DNA from: Diplosphaera chodatii
Lineage: Eukaryota; Chlorophyta; Trebouxiophyceae; Prasiolales; Stichococcaceae
DNA length: 64,000 nt
Assembly: GCA_032358165.1 (NCBI GenBank)
Contig: JAALGY010000059.1
Coordinates: forward strand, 558,001-622,000
Direction of reading: 5' to 3'
Under the pieces are notes generated by a model, which saw only the letters and a program-made list of their open reading frames with translations, did not search any database and was not told where the DNA came from. Shown here one piece after another: positions 36,788 through 47,239 of this stretch (position 1 is the stretch's first letter; each line of letters begins with the position of its first letter). Both the position numbers and the translations under genes were made by a program.

Positions 36788-39040
36788 TCAGATGCTAACC
36801 CTCAGCACAGATGCCGCGATCCACCATCCGTGTGTCACAGCCGCCACCAGTACGACCAAGTTGATCATCGAGCTGATACCGTGCCTGTGCCAGGAGAAGG
36901 GTTTGGCAACTTGACTGCAATTCAATGGCCACATGGTGCTGATGTGGACAGCCGCATCTGCATTTGGGACTAACATTATATGGTGAAAATAGAATTGCGC
37001 ACCACTTTGAGAAGGTCTTGTACAGCTTCTTGATGGCATCGTTGTCACGCTGCGGAGCGTTCTCTAGCTCGTACCGCTCCAGCATGACGCCCGTCGTGTG
37101 TGGCTCAACAGCCAGCCAGTTTGCCAGAGAGCCTACCAGCGCAACGCCTGCAAGCATGAGATGACAGTTGAGCACACCTGCTCGATGTGTGTGGCATGTT
37201 GCATGCCAGTCTGGTCCACTGACGGATGTGATTGTGTATAGACAGAAGCAGGACATAACCACCAGGCAATGCTACAGCACTCACCTAGGGCATACAGCTG
37301 CGGCTTGAGCACACCAGTGCCGCTGTACCACAGGGTTGCGAAAGCGATCGCAGAGCCAGCAGTTTGTAGCATGAAGTACTGCGGGAACAGCTTGCTCTGC
37401 ATGGATTACACCCCAGCATGAGAGTACATTACCTTACCGCAGATGACAACTACAGATGATCTGTCTCAGCATGTAAAGCGAGTACCCCATGTGTGGGAGG
37501 CCTGCGCACTACAACACACTACTTTGGCTAGGGTTCACCCGCTCGCACCTGCAGCTTGCCGAAGACCTGCCTGGGCAGGTTCCTGAACATGGTGAGGCCG
37601 GCAAAGAAGGTCGTCCACAGGTTGGTGCCAACCACGATGGCCCAGCTGAGCAGGTGCGCAAAGGCAGCTGCGCGCGCCGGCAGGTAGCCGCTGCCCCGTG
37701 CTGCAAGTGCCACCGCAGCGGCCAGCGCCAAAACCCGCACCTGGGTGTGCGATCAACCAAGCAGGGACTCAGCTGCATGCTCAGAGGCGTGAAGATGTGC
37801 GCACTCATCAAGGTACAGCGGCTCAGTACAACGTGGTCACGTCCAGGGCACGCACGTCTTGCTGTGCAAGCTGCAGCTGACGCACATCTCGCCGTGCAAG
37901 CTGCAGCTGAACGAGCTACCACTCACCGACTGCTTGTTCGCTGACGATGGCGACACCATGTCGCCCTTCACATCCTGACCAGCCATGCTAGGGTCCTCGA
38001 GCTCCTTAGCCCGCCGGTTGGCACTGCAGCAGGTGAGCACGCCTCATGCTAACGGAGCAAAGTGGGAGGCGAGATGTGCGAGATATAATGACAAGAGCTG
38101 ACACAGCACTAGAAGTAATGGCAACCGTATCAGGCCCCAGGAGCAAGCTCAATGGTCGCCACGCAGTGATGACGAAGTCCACCTGTCAAGCTGCCTGTTG
38201 AGGTCGTCCGCTGCGCCCTGGGCTTCCCGTCCGGCCTGGTCAAGCCCCCTGGCTGCGCCTCCAGACGCCGCTGATGCTTGGGCGCGGACACCGGCCGGCT
38301 GTACCACCCTATTGACACAAAGCATGAAGCGCATTTTTGTCTGCAGGGAAGACCACCATGTATGCGACTGCATTTGGTTGCCGTGCACGGCACCCATGAG
38401 CTCCATGCATCGCCCGCCACAAGCAGTCGCACAGCATGTCCTCAGTGTATGCAGCGGCGAATGTAGTGCGTTTCTGACATTGCTGCATGTACAGAGACGT
38501 GTTCACCCGCCACAGACTCTGCTACACAGTCTGCACCTGGTGCGACTTGTGCAGGTTGAGCCTCTGCTCAGTGGACGCGCCAACACGCGATGTACTGACA
38601 CAGCCTGATAGCAGGTCGGCAAAGCATGCGCTCGCGTGGCAGTCTGCATGGCTGGTTCTGCAGAAACAAAGATTTGCACGAGCTCGGACAGCGTGGCCAA
38701 TCACGCTGCGAAGAAGCAGTACCCTCCCCCGCCTGTTCGCTACCTGCAGGCCTGTGGAGTACGCTGCAGGCGTCGTTGCGCGGCCAGTGCAGGCTATACT
38801 TGACTGTTGCTGTCGACGAGGGTGCACCTACCTGTCACGCGCCGGCTGCCAGCGCGTTGAAGGCAAATTTTGCCACGCAATCCTCCTGTGGTTGATCGTC
38901 GTATTCGCGCCTCTTAGCATGCGTGCAACAGCAGATCTTTGAGAGACAGGAGTGTACGAGTGCTTGGTGACCCGCCGTCCGTGTTCAGCACCTGACATCA
39001 GGACGAAGCCCACAGCGAAGCAGGAGAGGTTTTGTCGCAT
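36788..39040 (-). CDS. LEA-like repeat plus TMEM205/DUF4149 membrane protein
   Basis: Exons in phase: 38839-38885, 38183-38308, 37927-38023, 37549-37740, 37285-37396, 37003-37147, 36788-36884. A probable first exon begins at ATG 39040 (MRQNLSCFAVGFVLMSG, signal-anchor-like), whose junction is not resolved. After DCVAKFAFNALAAGA comes a hydrophilic Ala/Asp/Arg helix (GLDQAGREAQGAADDLNRQL) resembling LEA-type 11-mers. The DUF4149/TMEM205 domain with four hydrophobic segments follows: HLLSWAIVVGTNLWTTFFAG, RQVFGKLQSKLFPQYF, NWLAVEPHTTGVMLERYELE and HGISSMINLVVLVAAVTHGW. LFP.YF, EP.TT..M..R and the HG..S..N end are diagnostic. Land plants have LEA-domain proteins with the same DUF4149 tail. The location is a membrane, perhaps ER or plasma membrane. 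The molecular role is unknown; human TMEM205 is linked to drug resistance. Confidence 0.82.
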
Positions 39041-39171
39041 ATTTGGCAGGGCCACGAGAGAGGCCCGACTGCCGCAGGTACACGTGCTGCAGCAAGGCAG
39101 GCTGCCTTGGGCAGTGGTTGTAGGCACACGGGTTCGGCGGTGTCACTGTTCACTGCGGCGTAGCAGCCGCA

Positions 39172-39390
39172 ATGGAGCCGCCAAGTGATCCGCCACCAGG
39201 AGGCAGCGGCCTGCACGGCCCTGGTCACATATCAGCCAAGTCAGCGGGCAGCGGCTCCAGCAGCCAAGCAGGGAATCAGGCGCAGCCGCTGATGGACTTG
39301 TTTGGTGCTGACACGGGCACTGCGTCCATGGTGTTGGTGCTGCTGATCTTGAACCTCATCAACGCGTCCTTCACACGCTGCGTCTGCTAG
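39172..39390 (+). CDS. Small ORF with C-terminal membrane segment
   Basis: Open frame of 72 aa in one exon. The first 48 residues are Pro/Gly/Ser-rich (MEPPSDPPPGGSGLHGPG), then MDLFGADTGTA leads into a hydrophobic segment SMVLVLLILNLINASF, ending TRCVC. The shape is that of a tail-anchored or single-pass small protein. The ATG lies 131 bases from the putative start of the TMEM205-like gene on the other strand, so the two may share a promoter. No family is recognised. It could be the first exon of a longer gene or chance. Confidence 0.35.
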   Translation: MEPPSDPPPGGSGLHGPGHISAKSAGSGSSSQAGNQAQPLMDLFGADTGTASMVLVLLILNLINASFTRCVC

Positions 39391-40071
39391 GCTGCTTCTG
39401 CACAATCGTCACTTGGCTGTAGAAAGGAGGCATTTGGACGGCAGCGTCTGCCACCCAAAGCATGTATAGCAGCAGCAGAAGAGGCACAGCTGTCACACAC
39501 TTCGATTGTGTTGCGCCCTGTGTGGTGCGGTATCCTTGAAAAGATGTTTCATGGTGCGACTGCTGTCATTGTACCATTGCGGGTTGACTGCAGCAAAGAC
39601 GCAGCTGAACTGTTGCAGGGGTGTATTGGCTTTGATTTGTTGCAGCATTGAGCTCCTGTCGATTGTTTACACATGTGCCAAAACAGCTTGTTTGGCAAAC
39701 CCACTGATCAAGAACCGGAATGCTGAACCAAACCCTTGCCACAATGTGCGCTCACAAACAACAGATCGTTGCCGGGAGGCCGGGCGTGATGATCACAGGA
39801 AGTCGTGCACCTTCTGCAACCAGCCCACATACCTGCAGTGCACACAGAGTGCTACATCAGATCCGGTTGCGATTCGCCACTGCATCCTACTCGAGCCCTC
39901 TGCAAGCTACAACAAGACCTAGTGTTTCAGATTGGAGTCATCGAAGCGCCCTACCTCACCTACCTTCCGGCTGACCACCCTTTGCAGGCCAGCTCAGCCT
40001 TGGTGGTGCTCAGGCAAGCAAAGTACTAGGTGTCGCCACAGTGAACACATCGCAGAACAAGGGGTTTTGCA
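39391..40071. other. Intergenic, 3' side of MAM33 gene
   Basis: Relatively AT-rich, with no supported exon. On the minus strand a TGTAA motif (TTACA at 39667-39671) lies about 400 bases after the MAM33 stop and could be its poly(A) signal. Confidence 0.35.
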
Positions 40072-41686
40072 TCAGTGGACGCACTCGCGCTGCTCCTTGT
40101 CGGCGGCCAGCTTCATGAGGTACTCGCCAAAGTCGGCGTCGATGCCCCGCTCCTCGAGGTACGCATCGCACGCCGTCTGCACCCGATCGTCCAGCTCCTC
40201 GTACTTCTGCAGAGACACACAGCGAGTGCTTTTGAGGGAGCCTTGCAGTCGCACAACTGCATGGGCCGGCTCGTCGAGGCTCCTCACATGCAGCAGGGTA
40301 GTCCTGCCAGGCCGCCACTGACTCAATGGGCTGGCTGGTGTCAATACATCAGCAGGGTGGTCCACAGCGCTTTGGTTCATGCACAGCACGCACCGGGCCA
40401 GCGTACGCAGTTGCATCGTCTTCTGACACGTCCGGCGCGCCCAGGCTGACGTCCACCACCTCCACATATGAGCCGTCCGTGCGGAAGCTGATGCTGCAGC
40501 ACCACCACACATAGCAGCTGTCAGTGACCCTTTCCCATCACGGTCTGCAAAGACTGCACAGCACACTGGGGCTGCTTTGCTGACGATGTATAGTCCTTCC
40601 TCCAAGACTGACGCAGGTGCCGCCGCCTGTGTGCAAAGCGGCATCTACATGGAGCAGGGCGAGGACGCACTCGATGCTCTTGCCGCCCTTGGACACGTTG
40701 GCCTCTGCCAGGATGCCGACGTCGATGCTGTCCTCCAGCGCCTGCACCATCTCGGCCTCCTGCTCCTCCCCCTCCGCATTCGGCTGCATGCCCGCCAGCG
40801 GGTGGTCCTCCTCGTCATCCTCATGACACTGCGCGGGGGTCCATATTTTACGATCAGCATCGGCGCCACACCGACCAGGGCTATCATGTGTGCACTAACA
40901 AGGGGTTTCTAAACATTGAGATGAGCTGGTCGTCAGCTATGTTGTGATCTCATCGGCAATGAAGTCAGAGCACCTCACCTCATCAGCGACCACGCGCACT
41001 TCGATGGTCTCATCATTGTACTTCCGCGTGAGCAGCAGCTGCGAGTCGCCTGGTGATTCTGTGAGGGTCCACGGTGAAGGCGGCTTCGCTGGTAGGTCCT
41101 GCATGCACAGTGGCAGACACTGTAGGACATCTTGCTGAGGACGTCATGCATGCGTAAAGGGCGAGCCGCCAGCGCTCGACTACAACGTGCACACCGTGAC
41201 CTCTGATGCACTCGTTGACAACTCTGTGCAACTCTGTGCTACTCGATCTGCCGAGTTCGCAGTGTACATAGGGCTCTCGACGCACAGCAGGCATTACATC
41301 GGCTGTCGGAGCAACACCATCGGCATATGCTCATCAGGCAGATTTGCTTCCGGAAGCGACAAACAGCCCAAACAGAAGCTACTCACTGCCTCAGGCTCAT
41401 TGTTGTCGTGCTCGTATTCCAGCTCAGCCTTGATAGCCTCTTTCAATCCAAGCTGTTCCGAGTCATGCGCCTCTGATGCAAATGAGCGCGCCACACTGCT
41501 GTTCCCTCCTCTGACTGCCTGCTGTTGTAGTGGCGCTGCAACAAAGCGCCACAGTGACGGCAGCTGCTGCGTGTGCCGGATGCATGGTAGCGCCGCTGTG
41601 GTGATCTGCCGCTCTGCACACCCAGCAGCCTTGCTGTATACGAGTGTGCGATTGAGCAGCATGGCGGCTGTCCGTCTCAATGCCAT
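40072..41686 (-). CDS. MAM33 / p32 (C1QBP) family mitochondrial matrix protein
   Basis: Five exons in phase give 265 aa, typical of the family: 41387-41686, 40979-41083, 40671-40828, 40394-40493, 40072-40206. The first 65 residues are Arg/Ala/Ser-rich without acids (MALRRTAAMLLNRTL), a mitochondrial presequence ending near SSVARSFASEA. The p32 core follows: DSQLLLTRKYNDETIEVRVV (matching the family's '.v.L.r.y..E.I.V.v'), an acidic loop CHEDDEEDHPLAG, VSKGGKSIDISFRTDGSYVE, and the C-terminal helix pair ELDDRVQTACDAYLEERGID and EYLMKLAADKEQREC. The family forms acidic doughnut trimers in the matrix and supports mitochondrial ribosomes and respiration. The gene is divergent from the PH-domain gene. 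Confidence 0.9.
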
Positions 41687-42240
41687 GCTCCGGGCAATTC
41701 ACGTTGTCTTGTGCACCCGAACGTAGAAAGCCAGTGCGCTTCCGCTGCTGTGCATGCATGCCGGAAGGTTACCAGGGGCTTCGCACGTGATGGGCAGCAG
41801 CTGGATGCAGCTGCGACTCTCAGAGGTGACAGGTGCAGATCCCTTCCCGCGAATCGCTGCTGACAGCTGCAGGCCTGCAGGTGCAGGCTGGCACACATGA
41901 ACCCAAGTAACGCTTCCGCGGATTGCGCTTGGCAGCTACTTGTCTCAGGCACTGACGAGGGTCTGGCAGCACCGTCAACCGTGTCGCGACGCAACGGTCA
42001 GCGGCCCCCGGGATAGAGCCTGCTCGCACCTGTCACCAGTCGGGCTGCGCAGCAGCCAGCCGTCTCCTTGAGCACGGAGCTACTCACTAAGACGCCAGCA
42101 TACCCGTGTTGATGCACATGCGTTGCCACCGCTGCCTTGCATAGCAGCAGGTGCAGCAAACATGCTTCATGCCATGCATGCTCCACATGCATGCATGCGC
42201 TTGTCAGGCTGATGCTCCGACCGTGTGAGCAGTTGTAGAC
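41687..42240. other. Divergent intergenic region rich in TGCATGCA-type palindromes
   Basis: Promoter region between MAM33 (-) and the PH-domain gene (+). Around 42165-42200 there is a cluster of CATGC/GCATG palindromes. No exon supported. Confidence 0.35.
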
Positions 42241-45200
42241 ATGCTGCAAGCTTTCATTGCTCGTCTACGCAGGCCTCGCGCTGTGCACGGGGTTGGCAGC
42301 AGACCTTCACTCCAACAGTCGCTGCTATGCCTGTGGGACGGCCCGGGCAGCTATGCGTCACAAGTGCGGCTTGAGCTGCATGGTGTCACGGCTGCCATGC
42401 TGCACCGGTCACATGCAAATTGCATGATGTGCGCCTGCCTTTGCGCCCCTCGTCCATGTCAGCAACATCCAATGCGATGTCCTGCCGCGCTGCAGTTACG
42501 GGCCTGAAGCCAGCATACGATGACCTGGAACCCAGCGACACCTGCTGCGGCATCTCGCTGCCGGGCTACAATGGCGAGGAGGACCGGCCCCTGGACAGGC
42601 CCTTCATCGTGGCCAGGTGCCATTGCGACCCGGTTGCAGCTGTGCCGCTGCGGAATCATGACTTGGCAAGTGCAGGCATGGCACCTGTCATGCGATGTGC
42701 CTCCGGTCGAAGCTGGCACGCTGCGCAGGTTACGGCGGGAGATGCAGAGCACCTCGACGGTGCGGCAGGCCGAGCTGGGATGGCAGCCATCGACCCTCGG
42801 CTTCAATGGTGCGGAGCTGGAGCCACATCATCAGACCATCGGATCAGAGGCTCACTGTCAGCCAACACGTCACGCTGTGCTTACCAGGCCGATCGTGTAC
42901 TCTGCACATCGCACCGTGGAGCCGACCCCGGATGCAGTCCAGCGATGCTTCGCCGACCGTCGCTGTGCAGTGCAAGAGGAGGATGTGTGGATGCGGCTGG
43001 AGCTGCACGACGCGGCGCTGGGGCCTGAGCCGCAGGACGACGCCGCAGCCGCCGGCACCGGCAGGCAGCGCTCGGGGCTGGGCGGCGGGCTGCGCAAGGC
43101 GCTGGGCTCGCTGTCCTCCGCCACCATGAAGGTAGGGCGTGGGAGTCTTCAGAGGCTCCCTCTCACGCTGTGCATGTCAGGGCTCTACAGGTTTTGCGCT
43201 TGTTATCCTCCTACTGAGGGGAGGTGGCCGCCAGGTGCTCACATGTAACGTGAGCACGTTGTTTCAGGGTGCATAAAACCTTGTACTGCCCTCCTCAAGT
43301 ATCCAAAGCAGTATTTCACACGCTGTTGGCTTGCCGCGCAGCGGCCATTTGCACGGTCGTCCTCCAAGGCCGACATGCTGCACGATGGCGTGAAGTCGCT
43401 GCGCGGGGAATCCAGCCTGGTGAGCCGGCTGCACTGCGTGTGCCGTAGACCTGATCCCAGCGCACTTCCGTCACAGGAGCTGCTCGTACATCAACAAGCA
43501 CCTTGCATCGTGGCCTCACATTTGCTGACCATGTTGTCGCCCGGGTTGCAGAACGTTGCGCAGTGCATGCCAGCTGGCGAGGGGTCTGGTGCTGGCAAGA
43601 AGGGCGGCTCGTTTTCAGCGGGCGTGCGCCGCGCCTTTTCCTCCTTCACCGGCGGCTCCCGCAAGGTCGGGAAAGGGATATGCCGTCCAGCTGCTGCGGA
43701 GCTTCTGGCTCGTGCCTTGTGCGCTACGCCGTCTTCTCTGATGAAGAGCGCAAACAGCGCAGTGGGAGCTGAAGTGCACCTGCTGTTGCTGCTGCAGGGC
43801 AAGGGCGACAAGGCGCAGCTGTCACCAAACAAGACGGTAGCCACAAAGGTCACGTCGCCGCAGAAGGCAAGCCAGCCCAGCTTGCATTTTGTGCGCCTGC
43901 TCGCAATAATAAAACAATCTTGAAAAGCTTGTATTCGAGTGCTTGGTGGCTACTGTTGCAGCCCGCTTGGACCTGGACACTGGAACCGAGCCCACATGCT
44001 GCGCAGGCCAAGGCGTCGCCGGGAACCCGCGCTTCCGCAGCAATGCAGGCGGTGCACCTGGGGCCGGGCGATGCCGCTGCGAGCCGCACAGATGGGCCGG
44101 CCGAGAAGCCCGACACGCTCGTCGGTGGGTGGCAGCATGTCAAGTGGCATCTGGCGGTGTGCAACTGTCATACGCCGCCCCCTGGGGGTTGTTCCGCCTG
44201 TCTGCGTGCCCTAACAAGCAGCTGTGGCATTGCGCAGGCCGGGTGGATGTGCGGGTGGGGTCGATGGTGCAGGACTGGGTCATGCAGCACGAGCTGGTGC
44301 TCACTGACCGCAGCAAGCGCCGCATGGCCAACGTGCAGGTGTGCTGAGACACAGCGTTCCGGGGTGATTGCTGCAGAGGGAGGGGGTCCTCAACCCACCT
44401 CCATGCAGCTCAGTTTGCTCCGGCGTGGACCCGCACAACCCACATGGTCCTGGCGCACCAGGTGTCCACGATGTTTGTGCCGCTGGCGCGGGAGGGCTGG
44501 CTGCAGAAGCTGGTCGCGTCGCCGGGGCACCCCTTCGGCCAGTGGCGCGTGCTGTGGGTGGAGCTGCTGGAGGACGGCAAGCTGTCCTGGTTCGACTCCT
44601 CCCGCAAGCGCAAGTCCGACTTCAGGTCAGTTGCCAGGGATCCATTGGCGCAAGACTTCCTGTCAGTGCAGCGCAGCACCGCAGTGTCCAGCATGCAACC
44701 CCTTGACGCAGCCTTTTAGCCGATGCCCAAGCTCTTACTTATTCACCACCTTGCCATACACCACGCATGCTGCCCGTTACAGGGTGGTCCTGGCGCCCGA
44801 GGAATTGCACATCCGCTCACACTGCCACATGCCAGTTCATATAGAACACCCTATGTGCTGCTGCATTGCAGGGGGGTGCTGGCGCTGGACGATGCGCTGG
44901 AGGTGGGGGTGTCCCCGCGCTACGCGGGCCAGCCCAGCGCGGGCGCGTACATGGAGCTGACCTGCCGCCCGCGCTCCGGCCGGGGGTCCGACACCCACAT
45001 CCTGAAGGCGAACCACCCGGACGACGCCGCCAACTGGCTGGCCGACTTCCGGGTGCGCTCCAGTGCTGCCCAGCGCATCGTGCGTCACACTGCGCTCGAC
45101 CTGCGGCGCTGTGCGGCAACGGATGCCGTCGTTGCTGCGCATGGGGCGGGCGGCAGCAGATTGCAACACTTCCTGCATGTGCCTGAGCTGTAACACGACC

Positions 45201-46527
45201 AATTGTGCGCCCTGCGCCGCAGGACCTGTGGCGGCAGCAGCAGGGGTGCGCGGCGGCGCTGGCGAGCCACCCGATCTCGGTGCCCGCCGAGGTGTCGCCG
45301 CCGGCGGCGGCGGAGGCCAAGCCCAGCGGGCGGCGCGGCAGGAAGGCCAAGCGGCGCAGCGAGGCTGACGACCTTCTGGCAGAGGTGGGTTACTGTTACC
45401 CTTACCTTGGTGGTTGCCTGTGTGGACGACGTCGCAGGTGCAGTCGACATGGCTGCTGCTTGCTGTGGCTCGACCGTGAAGGGTGATGTCTCTAGGGCAC
45501 TGCCGCTGGCGGCGTGTGCTGCTTGCTTCTCACCCCCTTGTGCATGGCTGCCGCATGTGCAGCTCACGCAGCGGTCGTCAGCAATGCTGTCGAGCGGCGC
45601 TCAGCAGCAGCAGCAGCCGCGCCTGGCAGTGCCGGTGCTGGCGCTCCCGCAGCAGCAGGCCCGCGCCCTGAGCCGAGGCACGACCCCTCGCAGCCTAGCA
45701 GCTTCGCCCAGGTACATTATCAGCAACACTAGAACACACCGGCTACATATTGCGCATGATCCTGCCCCACTTTTGAGCAGTCTGCCAGCATGCCAGTGTT
45801 CAGCACAGACTGGAGCACTACTGTCAGAGCTCAGGGATGCTTGTCAAAAAGTCACGCAACGAAGCATTCTGACATGGCACAGGTCCAGTAGCAGGCGCAC
45901 TGCTGCGGACGTGCCCCGCAAGCAGCCCGCAGCCGTGGCGGCCGCCGGTGGCAAGGTGTGATACGCTGAATGATGACAGAATGCATTGTCACCAGCTGCC
46001 GAGGTGTCATAGAACAGGCATGATGTGTGCCTGGCAACATGCCAAAGGTTGTCCCGGGCCTGCAGGAGAATGTGGGGCTGCGGGCAGCAGTCGGCAAGGT
46101 CGGAACACCTGCCAAGAAGCGCGCCCTGCCAGCGTCGCAACGTGCGACTTGTCCTGGTGCATCACCATTTGCGGCTATGCAAGTTCATCAGCGCACAACC
46201 AACTGTTGCTCTCTGGCATCGTGTGCTCACACGCATGCAACTGCTCAGGAAGCAGGGCCAATGTGGGGCAAGCGTGTGACCGAGCCACAATGGGACGGCT
46301 GTCAGCCCCCCACAGCTTTGAGTGTGCTCGACTGTGCTTCTGCAGACCGGCCACCGCTGTCCACTACAAGCGCCGGAGGCAATGTGCCACTGGGCGGCGG
46401 CCTCAAAACCCTCTGCAATGTGGCGGCTGCGCCTGTTGATGGGCCGTCGCAGGCGGCCATGCTGAACGCCGAACTGCTGGCGCAGCGCCCGCCCAGTGTT
46501 GCTCAGCTGCTGCAGCGTAATATTTGA
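42241..46527 (+). CDS. PH-domain protein with C2-like N-terminal segment
   Basis: Multi-exon gene; the start is not resolved (ATG 42241 is a candidate). Good exons include 42496-42616, 42729-42808, 42971-43131, 43339-43420, the PH exon 44462-44627, and exons around 44872-45050, 45223-45384 and 45900-45955; the stop is at 46525-46527. The N-terminal part (RPLDRPFIVAR, LGFNVQEEDVWMRLELHDA) has the strand pattern of an NT-type C2 domain. Then come two Ser/Gly/Lys-rich repeats (GGLRKALGSLSSATMK, GVRRAFSSFTGGSRK). The PH domain begins REGWLQKLVASPGHPFGQWR, with VLWVELLEDGKLSWFDS, and ends with the invariant Trp in DAANWLADFR. The tail is Ala/Ser/Lys-rich. PH domains bind phosphoinositides, so this is probably a membrane-recruited peripheral protein. 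Partners are unknown. Middle exon borders are approximate. Confidence 0.7.
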
Positions 46528-47239
46528 GAGGCTGATGGACCCAGTGGGGACTGCACCGATCTGGGCTGACAAGGCATGAGAGCACCCTAGCTGCAAGCCC
46601 AGCTGCTGCATAGCGGTGCTGAGGGAGGGTAGGCAACGATATGGTGTTGCACAGTTGTCGAGTGGCACAGCGGGGAAGCAGCAAAGAACCAAACAGCGCA
46701 GCACTGCCGCCGTATTGCACCGCTTCTGGGAACCATAGAATAAGCAGTGTCGTCGGTGGGTTGGAGTTACTTGACAATTGTTATCCGTGCTTTGCTTTCA
46801 TGCTGTTGAGTGGGTGCATGTGCGGAGTTGCCTTGCTGTCACATTTCATAAACACTCTGTTTAACATGACGTACTGTATGGCAACCAGAAGGCAAATCAC
46901 TGATGCATAGGCACGATCAGCAGGTTCATATATTCCTTTGTGTTTCCTAAGCCCCTCACAAACAATGCAGATGCAGCACTGCTGCCAGACTGCCGTCCAC
47001 GGGCATCTTACTGGGTGGCAAACCCATAAATTCTTTACCGGTTCTAGAAATCCCCTCTTTGCTTCACCCACAATAGCGATGCCTTGTGTGTGCCTTTGGC
47101 AAGCCCAGATGATGTTGTCGGTGTTCCCTCTCCATGTCACCATACTGATGGCCCAATGCGTCAGTGTAAGACTCTGCCGACGTGGAGCTACTTCACGCTG
47201 AGAATCACAACGAAGCTTCAGGCCTGGGTCGCGCTCAGA
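46528..47239. other. Convergent intergenic region with a possible TGTAA signal
   Basis: Holds the 3' UTR of the PH-domain gene (+) and that of the expansin gene (-). TGTAA occurs at about 47164 on the plus strand. No exon supported. Confidence 0.4.
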
